Source: Belnapia sp. (lineage in GTDB: Bacteria > Pseudomonadota > Alphaproteobacteria > Acetobacterales > Acetobacteraceae). Taken from it: DNA of 6,849 bases. The first letter of the stretch is position 1. Each line of letters opens with the position of its first letter. Below, piece by piece: positions 1 to 5,680 of this stretch. The stretch spans positions 1 through 6,849 of the forward strand of contig JAQGIA010000577.1 of assembly GCA_028291445.1 (NCBI GenBank), read 5' to 3'. The translations under genes and the position numbers were made by a program. Under the pieces are notes generated by a model. That model was not told the DNA's origin and did not search any database. It saw nothing but the letters and a program-made list of their open reading frames with translations.

Positions 1-2
1 GG

Positions 3-1073
3 GAGGATATCCGGCCGCAGACCGCGGTCACCGCCAATACCGGCAGCGGCCCGGACGTGGTCATCGGCTGGTCGGACGACCCGCATATCTATGCCGACAA
101 GCTGATCGAGGTGACCGACATCGCCGAATACCTCGGCGCCCGCTACGGCGGCTGGACCTTCCTGGCGCAGAAATACGGCAAGAAGGACCGCTCGGAGACT
201 TGGCTCGGTATTCCCTTCGGCGGCGGCATCGGCCCGGTCACCTATCGCCGCTCGGCCGTGCAGGCCGCCGGCTTCGATGCCATCCCGGAGGATCACGAGG
301 GCTTCCTGAAGCTCTGCCAGGGGCTGAAGCGGAACAACAAGCCGGTCGGCTTCGCGCTCGGCAATGCGGTCGGCGACGGCAATGCCTTCGCCCAATGGCT
401 GGTCTGGTCGCATGGCGGCATGCTGGTCGACGAGGAAGGCAAGGTCGCCATCAACAGCCGCCAGACGGTCGATGCGCTGAACTACCTGCGGGAGCTGTAT
501 CCGACCTTCGTCAACGGCACGCTCTCCTGGCTCGATGTCTCGAACAACCGGGCCTTTTCCTCGCAGGACATCTTCCTGACCTCGAACGGCGTCTCGCTGT
601 ATTTCACGCTCAAGACCGATCCGGCGACCCGGGCCATCGCCGCGGACACCGACCATGCGCCGATGCCGAAGGGCCGCGCCAGCGCCGCGCCGCATACCGC
701 CACGGTGCTGAACGCCATGGTGTTCAAGCACACCCGCTACCCCAACGCGGCCAAGGCCTTCCTCACCTTCATGCTGGAGGCCGAGCAATACGACCCCTGG
801 CTGACGGGATGCATCGGCTACTGGGGCCAGTCGCTGAACGCCTACCGGCAAAGCGCCGTCTGGGACTCGGACCCCAAGATCGCGGTTTTCGCCGATGCCA
901 TGAACAGCCCCTTCTGGAGCGGCTTCCGCGGCCCGATCAGCGTCGCCTCCGGCGCCGCCGCCGCGGATTACGTCATGGTGCAGATGTGTGCCGCCGTCGC
1001 TTCCGGCCAATCGACGCCGGAGGTCGCGGCGCGGGAGGCCGAGCGGCGGGCGCGGCGGCATTACCGAGGCTGA
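3..1073 (+). CDS. ABC transporter substrate-binding protein, family 1 (5' partial)
   Basis: This is the C-terminal 356 residues of a periplasmic solute-binding protein that would capture a small organic solute and deliver it to an ABC permease. The frame is open to the left window edge, so the start and signal peptide are missing; family members are usually about 400-450 residues, so roughly 50-90 residues are absent. A GTG at position 57 is only an internal Val codon (the context PDVVIGW reads through it). The family 1 pattern is visible: a hinge strand GIPFGGGIGPVTYRR followed by AAGFD and a helix, then NAFAQWLVWSHGGMLVDEEGK, the usual 'insert strand then GG-l-D-e-G-k' block, and a C-terminal KHTRYPNAAKAFLTFML segment, typical of the 'A-wefikfl' helix. 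The last residues are rich in Arg and Glu. A ligand cannot be assigned: family 1 members bind sugars, glycerol phosphate and others. Permease and ATPase genes are not in the window and probably lie upstream. Family call is secure; substrate unknown. Confidence 0.9.
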   Translation, partial: EDIRPQTAVTANTGSGPDVVIGWSDDPHIYADKLIEVTDIAEYLGARYGGWTFLAQKYGKKDRSETWLGIPFGGGIGPVTYRRSAVQAAGFDAIPEDHEGFLKLCQGLKRNNKPVGFALGNAVGDGNAFAQWLVWSHGGMLVDEEGKVAINSRQTVDALNYLRELYPTFVNGTLSWLDVSNNRAFSSQDIFLTSNGVSLYFTLKTDPATRAIAADTDHAPMPKGRASAAPHTATVLNAMVFKHTRYPNAAKAFLTFMLEAEQYDPWLTGCIGYWGQSLNAYRQSAVWDSDPKIAVFADAMNSPFWSGFRGPISVASGAAAADYVMVQMCAAVASGQSTPEVAAREAERRARRHYRG

Positions 1074-1084
1074 TCGAGGATGGT

Positions 1085-1109
1085 GGGCCAGCTTGACCCG
1101 GGCTGGCCC
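1085..1109 (+). terminator. GC-rich hairpin after the solute-binding protein gene
   Basis: Arms GGGCCAGC (1085-1092) and GCTGGCCC (1102-1109) pair perfectly over 8 bp with a 9-base loop, starting 11 bases after the stop codon of the solute-binding protein gene. No T-run follows, although an AT patch (TAATATAT, 1118-1125) lies nearby. It could end or attenuate transcription before the dioxygenase gene, or only stabilise the mRNA 3' end. Function is inferred from position and structure. Confidence 0.4.
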
Positions 1110-1130
1110 CCCAGGCCTAATATATCACCG

Positions 1131-1136
1131 AGGAGG
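1131..1136 (+). promoter_or_regulatory. Ribosome binding site of the dioxygenase gene
   Basis: AGGAGG lies 7 bases before the ATG at 1144. It fixes the start there and excludes in-frame extensions back to 988, which would overlap the upstream gene and add a low-complexity Arg/Gly-rich N-terminus foreign to the family. A TAATAT at 1118-1123 resembles a -10 box but has no clear -35 partner and lies very close to this site. Confidence 0.85.
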
Positions 1137-1143
1137 ACCCGCC

Positions 1144-2031
1144 ATGCCGCTGCAACTGACCCCGCTGCATCCGCTCTTTGCCGCCGAAGTGCAGGGGGTC
1201 GACCTTCGCCAGACCCCAGGCCCCGCGCTCTGCGCCGAGATCGACCGGGCGATGGACCGCTACGCCGTGCTGGTCTTCCGCGACCAGCACCTGGACGACG
1301 ACCAGCAGCTCGCCTTCGGCGAGGCGCTCGGCCCGCTCGAACAGTCGCGCGGCGTGGTCGATGCCCACAAGATGCGGCTGAAGCACAAGCAGATGGCCGA
1401 TATCTCGAACATCGACCTCGACGGCAAGCTGCTCGGCGCCGATGACCGCCGGCGGATGTTCAACCTCGGCAACCAGCTCTGGCATTCGGACAGCAGCTTC
1501 AAGGCGACGCCGGCCAAGTATTCCATGCTGCATGCGCGGCTGATCCCGCCCGAGGGCGGCAACACCGAATTCGCCGACATGCGGGCCGCCTGGGACGCGC
1601 TGCCGCCGAAGATGCAGGCCAAGGTGCGGGACATGGTCACCGAGCACAGCCTGATCTTCTCACGCGGGCAGCTCGGCTTCACCGATTATACCGATCAGGA
1701 ACGGATCGACTTTGCCCCGGTGCAGCAGCGCCTGGTGCGCTGGCATGCCGGCTCGCAGCGGCATTCCATCTACCTGTCGTCGCACATCGGCCGCATCCTC
1801 GGCTGGCCGGTGCCGGAAGCCATGGCGCTGATCCGTCAGCTGATCGAATTCGCCACCCAGCGGCAGTTCGTCTATGCGCATCACTGGCAGCAGTGGGATC
1901 TGGTGATCTGGGACAACCGCAGCACCATGCACCGTGCCCGGCCCTATGAGGATCAGACCTTCGCCCGCGACATGCGCCGCATCACCCTGACCGACGTGGC
2001 GCCGACCCTCCAGCAGCAGATGGCAGCCTGA
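1144..2031 (+). CDS. Fe(II)/2-oxoglutarate-dependent dioxygenase, TauD/TfdA family (TfdA-like)
   Basis: This 295-aa cytoplasmic enzyme is expected to couple decarboxylation of 2-oxoglutarate to hydroxylation of an organic substrate, often splitting an ether or C-S bond by hydroxylating the adjacent carbon. The iron triad is complete: His114 and Asp116 in NQLWHSDSSF, and His263 in WDNRSTMHRARPY. Thr141 in GGNTEF and Arg275 (RDMRRITL) fit the 2-oxoglutarate site. Length matches the family (about 280-300). The N-terminus LTPLHPLFAAEVQGVDLR and the segments NQLWHSDSSF and TEFADMRAAWDALP are, from memory, very close to TfdA, the 2,4-dichlorophenoxyacetate dioxygenase, and closer to it than to taurine dioxygenase TauD. 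The start is set by AGGAGG 7 bases upstream. It lies 70 bases after a solute-binding protein gene on the same strand, consistent with uptake plus oxidation of one compound, although a hairpin sits between them. The real substrate may be an aryloxyalkanoate, another carboxylate or something else; it cannot be told from the sequence. Confidence 0.93.
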   Translation: MPLQLTPLHPLFAAEVQGVDLRQTPGPALCAEIDRAMDRYAVLVFRDQHLDDDQQLAFGEALGPLEQSRGVVDAHKMRLKHKQMADISNIDLDGKLLGADDRRRMFNLGNQLWHSDSSFKATPAKYSMLHARLIPPEGGNTEFADMRAAWDALPPKMQAKVRDMVTEHSLIFSRGQLGFTDYTDQERIDFAPVQQRLVRWHAGSQRHSIYLSSHIGRILGWPVPEAMALIRQLIEFATQRQFVYAHHWQQWDLVIWDNRSTMHRARPYEDQTFARDMRRITLTDVAPTLQQQMAA

Positions 2032-2070
2032 GAGTTTACGCAGGAATGCCCGTCAGCGGCCGATTGCCGA

Positions 2071-2104
2071 GGAAAGACCGATGATCCCAACGGTCGGTCT
2101 TTCC
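2071..2104. terminator. Hairpin between convergent genes, likely bidirectional terminator
   Basis: Arms GGAAAGACCGA (2071-2081) and TCGGTCTTTCC (2094-2104) are perfect 11-bp complements around a 12-base loop. The element lies between the dioxygenase stop (2031) and the stop of the convergent small gene (2179), so it could end transcripts from both sides. The stem has AAA on the left and TTT on the right, but no long T-run follows on either strand, so efficiency as an intrinsic terminator is uncertain. Confidence 0.55.
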
Positions 2105-2178
2105 CGAATTCGATGTCCTGACAGGCTTTGAAGCGGTTGGCGGGGAATGCCGGCCACCCGCCTGGCCGCCGGCCCCGG

Positions 2179-2400
2179 TCAGTTGTCGTTGCAGGGAGAT
2201 GGTTCGGCCTGGCGGCGGGTCCACAGCAGGTCGTCCATGAGCCGGCGCCGTGCCACCTGCAATCGGATGGGTGTCACGAAAAGCGACAGGTCCTCGGTTT
2301 CCGCCTTGCTCAACCGCGCATTGTGAAAAATCAAGGCGGCGGTTGTCGTTGGCCGCTTGCCGCCTAGCCAAGCCAGCGGCCGTACCTCATCCTGCGCCAT
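2179..2400 (-). CDS. Small hypothetical protein (73 aa), unknown function
   Basis: I do not recognise this family. The 73-residue product starts MAQDEVRPLAWLGGKRPTTT and continues as a probable soluble protein with a strand-like AALIFHN segment and a charged helical stretch (about residues 30-63: SKAETEDL, then RLQVARRRLMDDLLW), ending polar with CNDN. No signal peptide, membrane segment or Cys/His metal motif is seen. It is likely real: AAGGAG lies 5 bases before the ATG, the best Shine-Dalgarno match besides that of the dioxygenase, and the composition is balanced, unlike the Arg/Gly/Ala-rich shadow frames nearby. A start 27 bases further upstream (2427) is possible but has no comparable ribosome site. 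It is divergent to the histidine kinase gene, with paired direct repeats between them, so it may be a target of, or a small partner to, that two-component system (inference). Overlapping + and - strand frames here look random. Confidence 0.68.
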   Translation of the reverse strand: MAQDEVRPLAWLGGKRPTTTAALIFHNARLSKAETEDLSLFVTPIRLQVARRRLMDDLLWTRRQAEPSPCNDN

Positions 2401-2405
2401 GATAT

Positions 2406-2411
2406 CTCCTT
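2406..2411 (-). promoter_or_regulatory. Ribosome binding site of the small - strand gene
   Basis: On the - strand AAGGAG is followed by ATATC and then ATG at 2400-2398, giving 5-base spacing. It decides the start of the 73-aa gene and is the main argument that this short frame is translated. Confidence 0.75.
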
Positions 2412-2478
2412 GGCCGAAAGCATTCATCCGACTAATAGAATGATCCGGCGGCGGATTTGCCGCGACTGCGGGAAATTG

Positions 2479-2519
2479 CGTAGCGGTCCCGTCCCTGGCG
2501 GCCCCATCCGTAGGGGTCC
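2479..2519. promoter_or_regulatory. Paired direct repeats in divergent intergenic region, putative response-regulator operator
   Basis: CGTAGCGGTCC (2479-2489) and CGTAGGGGTCC (2509-2519) match at 10 of 11 bases and are offset by exactly 30 bases, close to three helical turns, so both would face the same side of the DNA. They lie in the 162-base region between the divergent small gene and kinase gene. Read on the - strand each is GGACC(C/G)CTACG, and the copy nearer the small gene continues as CTACGCAATTTCCC. From memory this resembles FixJ-type sites (GTAMGTAG, often followed by TTTCC) and contains the TAC start of NarL-type boxes. The regulator encoded downstream is of this class, so it is the natural candidate to bind. 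The repeat is seen; binding is inferred. Confidence 0.5.
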
Positions 2520-2562
2520 GTCACCTGGCGCATCCGCCATGGCCGCATGACGAGGCAGGGCG

Positions 2563-5004
2563 ATGGTTCGCATCCGGGCTGAGGACGCCTTTCCCCCAAG
2601 CGTTTCCCTGGCTGCCTCCCTGGCCGCCTCCGCCGGCAATGCCCAGGCCGGTATATCTGCCGTCGGTGCGCCGACCTCCGGTCGTGTCGGCGCTTCCTTC
2701 CGGCTGCACCTCATCGGTATCCTGCTGGCGGCGCTGGTCCCTGCCTGCCTGGTCGCCGGCTTCGCCGTCCACCAGGAGGTCAACGCCTTCCGCACCGAAT
2801 GGCGCCGCGGGCTGGAGGGATCGGCGCGGAGCCTGGGGCTGACCCTGAATGCCGCGATCGATGCCCGGATCGGCCTGGCGGCGACCCTGGCCGCCATGGC
2901 CGCCAATGGCAGCGGACCGCCGGTTTTCGACAGCCGGCTGCGGGATGTCGCGGCCCGGCTCGGTACCGCCGTCTTCGCCTATGGGCCGCCGCCGGCCATC
3001 GCGCCCCTGGTGAATACCAACCAGCCGTCCGGTTTCCCCCTGCCGTTGGCCGAGCTGGGACGCGGCCCGACCGAGGCCGTTGCCCGGGTTTTCGGCGAGG
3101 CCGGGCCGCAGGTCGGCGATATCTGGCCGGGCACCTCGCCGAGCGGCTGGGTGGGTGCGGCCTTCGCACCGGTCTTCCGGAACGACGAGGTCGCCGCCGC
3201 CATCGCGGTGGGCATCGACATGCCGGTGCTCCAGCATCTGCTGCAGGGCCACCAGCTGCGGCCAGGCAGCGTCGCCATGCTGGTGGATGGCGTTGGCCGG
3301 ATCGTTGCCCGCAGCGAGGGCCTGCTGCTCGGCATCGGCGAGGCGATGCCGGACTGGATCCGCCCGAACCTGCCGGCGGAGATGCTTCCGGCAAGGTCCC
3401 TCGCCGTATCGAGGCCGGCCGGCATCGAGGCACCCGACGTGACCGGGGTCCATGTCGCCGTGGCTCCCGCCAAGGGAATGCCGGCGGCGGACGGCGGTGG
3501 CCTGGCGCCGCAGATGGTCGCGGTGGCGCAATTGGCCCGGGCGCCGGGCTGGCTGCTGGTGATCTGCCAGCCGCCGGCGGGGTATGCGGCAGCCTTCAGC
3601 CGTCCGGCGCTGCCGCTGGCCGCCGCCGCCGTGTGCAGCCTTGGCGTCGGCGCCTGGCTGGCCCTGCTCCTGGCCCGGCGTTGCCTGCGCCCGATCGCCG
3701 TGCTCACCACCCGCGCGGCGGCCATCGCCGCCGGACGGCTGCCAGATCCGGAGCAGCCAAGCTCCGAGGTCCGCGAATTCACCCTGCTCAGCATGTCCCT
3801 CACTGCCGCCCAGGCCGCGCTGGAATGCCAGGCGGCCGCGGCGCAGCAAGGGTTGGACCTGCTGCAATCGGTCATCGACGGCACCCCGGATGCGATGCTT
3901 GTGCAGGGGCCGGACGGTCGTGTCGTGGTCGCCAATGCCGCGGCCGATCGTGCCTTCGCCCTGCCGCGGGGTGGGTTGGTCGGGCGCTATCCCCCCGCCC
4001 TGCTGCCGCCGGACCTCGCCGTTCAGATTGCCGCGCATGACGCCGGCATCCGGTGCGATGGCGGCCCGGTGACCAGGGATTACCGCACCGGCCCGCCCGG
4101 CCACCGCCAGCTGCTGGTCACCAAGGCGGCGCTGCCCGGCCCCGAGCCCGGTCCCGAGCCCGGCCCCAAGTCTGGCCCCAAGTCTGGCCAGGTGGCCGGT
4201 ATCATCACCCTCATCCAGGACGTGACCGCCCAGCGCCGGACCGAGGCCGAACTGCGCCGGGCGGAGGGCGAGATGCAGCGGCTCGGCCGCCGCGCCACCG
4301 CCGGCGCCATGGCCAGCGGCTTGGCGCATGAGCTGAACCAGCCGCTGACCGCGGCCACCAATTACCTGCGCGCCGCCGAACGCCTGCTGGATACCGAGAC
4401 CTCGCCCGAGCGGTTGCCGGTGCTGCGCGAGGCGGTCCGCGCCGCGGCCGAGCAGACGCTGCGGGCCGGCGAGATCATCCGCCGGCTGCGCGACTTCGTC
4501 ACCCGCCGCGACATCGCCCCGGTGCTGGAACCCCTGGCCGCGGTGATCGGGGAGGGCGTGCGCCTTGGCCTCGGCCCGCTGCACCCGTCCGGCCTGCTGT
4601 TCCGCTCGGAAATGCCGGCGGATCTGCGGGAGGTGATGGTCGACCGGCTGGCGGTGCAGCAGGTGCTGGTCAACCTGCTGCGCAACGCGGTCGAGGCGAT
4701 GCAGGGCCACGACCGGCAGGAGTTGATCGTCTCGGCCGCCCTGCGGGAGGAGGACGGGCAACGCCTGCTCGACATCCGGGTGGCCGATACCGGTCCCGGT
4801 CTTTCCCGGGAGGTGCTGGACCGGCTGTTCGAGCCCTTCGTCAGCACCAAGCCGGATGGCATGGGGGTGGGCCTCGCCATCTGCCGGCGCATCGCCGAGT
4901 CCCAGGGCGGCACCATCACCGTCGCCGCCGGGAAGGAACGCGGCGCCGTCTTCACCCTCAGCCTGCCGCTGCCCGATGCCACGGCTGCCGGCCGCTCCGC
5001 ATGA
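2563..5004 (+). CDS. Membrane sensor histidine kinase (Cache-like sensor, HAMP, PAS, FixL-type kinase core)
   Basis: This 813-aa inner-membrane kinase should sense a periplasmic signal, autophosphorylate on His589 and pass phosphate to the adjacent regulator. Seen in order: an Ala-rich cytoplasmic N-tail (1-46); membrane helix 1 (about 48-68); a periplasmic domain of about 280 residues with Cache-like features (VDGVGRIVARSE at 241-252 and LARAPGWLLVICQP at 324-337); membrane helix 2 (about 349-371); HAMP (about 372-425); PAS (about 430-556); HisKA with GLAHELNQPLTAATNY (His589); and HATPase with N-box NLLRNAVEAM (Asn708), G1 ADTGPG (Asp742), F-box LFEPF and G2 GMGVGLAI (766-773). The H-box is of the FixL type. 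All catalytic boxes are intact. A Pro/Gly tandem repeat (527-542) interrupts the PAS domain. ATG 2563 has GAGG 7 bases upstream, and an in-frame stop at 2548 blocks longer forms. The ligand is unknown; carboxylates, amino acids and similar small molecules are typical Cache ligands. Confidence 0.93.
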   Translation: MVRIRAEDAFPPSVSLAASLAASAGNAQAGISAVGAPTSGRVGASFRLHLIGILLAALVPACLVAGFAVHQEVNAFRTEWRRGLEGSARSLGLTLNAAIDARIGLAATLAAMAANGSGPPVFDSRLRDVAARLGTAVFAYGPPPAIAPLVNTNQPSGFPLPLAELGRGPTEAVARVFGEAGPQVGDIWPGTSPSGWVGAAFAPVFRNDEVAAAIAVGIDMPVLQHLLQGHQLRPGSVAMLVDGVGRIVARSEGLLLGIGEAMPDWIRPNLPAEMLPARSLAVSRPAGIEAPDVTGVHVAVAPAKGMPAADGGGLAPQMVAVAQLARAPGWLLVICQPPAGYAAAFSRPALPLAAAAVCSLGVGAWLALLLARRCLRPIAVLTTRAAAIAAGRLPDPEQPSSEVREFTLLSMSLTAAQAALECQAAAAQQGLDLLQSVIDGTPDAMLVQGPDGRVVVANAAADRAFALPRGGLVGRYPPALLPPDLAVQIAAHDAGIRCDGGPVTRDYRTGPPGHRQLLVTKAALPGPEPGPEPGPKSGPKSGQVAGIITLIQDVTAQRRTEAELRRAEGEMQRLGRRATAGAMASGLAHELNQPLTAATNYLRAAERLLDTETSPERLPVLREAVRAAAEQTLRAGEIIRRLRDFVTRRDIAPVLEPLAAVIGEGVRLGLGPLHPSGLLFRSEMPADLREVMVDRLAVQQVLVNLLRNAVEAMQGHDRQELIVSAALREEDGQRLLDIRVADTGPGLSREVLDRLFEPFVSTKPDGMGVGLAICRRIAESQGGTITVAAGKERGAVFTLSLPLPDATAAGRSA
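4141..4188 (+). repeat. Four 12-bp tandem units inside the kinase gene
   Basis: Two units of CCCGAGCCCGG(T/C) are followed by two of CCCAAGTCTGGC, each in frame and encoding PEPG, PEPG, PKSG, PKSG (kinase residues 527-542). They sit in the PAS domain between strand QLLVTKAAL and strand AGIITLIQDVT, where a surface loop is expected. The paired arrangement suggests unit duplication followed by divergence and possible length variation among strains. Confidence 0.85.
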
Positions 5005-5028
5005 TCCCCAACCCATGATCCCCACCCT
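5001..5028 (+). repeat. 14-bp tandem duplication at the kinase-regulator junction
   Basis: ATGATCCCCAACCC (5001-5014) is directly followed by ATGATCCCCACCCT (5015-5028), 12 of 14 bases identical, and then by the regulator ATG at 5029. The first copy overlaps the kinase stop TGA (5002-5004). The ATGs in the two copies open only 5- and 10-codon frames. The duplication has moved the regulator start away from the kinase stop; an ancestral ATGA overlap is plausible (inference). Confidence 0.75.
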
Positions 5029-5658
5029 ATGCGCCTCTTGCCAATGACCACCGGAGACCGCCCTGCCGTCCCGCTGGTGCCGGTGGTCGAGGATGATGCC
5101 GCGGTGCGGGATTCGCTCTCCCTGCTGCTGCGCGCCGCCGGCTATGCCTCGGTCGGATTTGCCTCGGCCGAGGCGCTGCTGGCCGGGCTGCCGGCCGAGG
5201 CGCGCTGCCTGATCGCCGATGTCCGCATGCCCGGCGGCCTGGACGGCGTCGCCATGGTCGAGGCGCTGCGCCGCCGTGGCGTCAGCCTGCCGGTCATCCT
5301 GGTCAGCGGCCATGGCGACATTCCGCTGGCGGTGCGGGCGATGAAGGCCGGGGCGGTGGATTTCATCGAGAAGCCCTACGAGGACACCGCCATCCTCGGC
5401 GCGGTCGCCGCCGCGCTGCGGGGCCTGCCGCCGGCCCCGGAAGCCGAGGCCGCGCGGCAGATCGCCCTGCTTTCCCCACGCGAGCGGGAGGTGCTGATCG
5501 GCCTGGTCGCCGGCAAGCCGAACAAGACCATCGCGCATGAACTCGGCATCAGCCCGCGCACGGTGGAGGTGCACCGGGCGCATGTGATGGACAAGCTCGG
5601 CGTCCGCAGCCTCTCGGCGGCGGTGCGGACGGCGCTGATGGCCGGGCTGGGGGATTAA
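5029..5658 (+). CDS. Two-component response regulator, FixJ/NarL (LuxR-type HTH) family
   Basis: This 209-aa cytoplasmic DNA-binding regulator is expected to be phosphorylated by the kinase encoded just upstream and then to activate transcription. The receiver domain (about 15-133) has the acidic cluster Glu21-Asp22-Asp23, the phosphorylation site Asp64 in IADVRMPGGLDG, switch Ser93 in LVSGHGD and Lys115 in IEKPY. A linker of about 15 residues leads to a LuxR-type helix-turn-helix (about 148-205) with LSPREREVL and NKTIAHELGISPRTVEVHRAHVMDKL in two adjacent blocks; the second recognition part includes SPRTVEVHRAHV. Length is normal for FixJ-like regulators (about 200-210). The start may be ATG 5029 or ATG 5044 (MTTGDRP); neither has a clear ribosome site, so translation probably depends on coupling to the kinase gene. 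It lies in the same frame as the kinase, 24 bases after its stop. Targets are unknown; the direct repeats at 2479-2519 are the best local candidate. Confidence 0.95.
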   Translation: MRLLPMTTGDRPAVPLVPVVEDDAAVRDSLSLLLRAAGYASVGFASAEALLAGLPAEARCLIADVRMPGGLDGVAMVEALRRRGVSLPVILVSGHGDIPLAVRAMKAGAVDFIEKPYEDTAILGAVAAALRGLPPAPEAEAARQIALLSPREREVLIGLVAGKPNKTIAHELGISPRTVEVHRAHVMDKLGVRSLSAAVRTALMAGLGD

Positions 5659-5680
5659 ACCCGGGAATTAATCTGGAGAC

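Noticed and set aside
1118..1123. TAATAT as a -10 promoter box for the dioxygenase
   Set aside because: No matching -35 element at proper spacing, and the start of transcription would fall on or next to the ribosome binding site.
988..1143. N-terminal extension of the dioxygenase frame back to 988
   Set aside because: The added residues are low-complexity Arg/Gly/Pro, overlap the end of the solute-binding protein gene and precede the ideal AGGAGG site; the family begins at the ATG at 1144.
2036..2371. Open frames overlapping the small gene (a 111-codon - strand frame and a 79-codon + strand frame at 2128-2367)
   Set aside because: Neither has a good ribosome binding site or a balanced composition, and both overlap the better supported 73-aa gene.
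2521..5583. A 1020-codon open frame on the - strand, antisense to both the kinase and the regulator
   Set aside because: Its product is rich in Arg, Gly, Gln and His with no recognisable domain, and it mirrors the high-GC codon bias of two clear genes on the other strand. It is a typical shadow frame.
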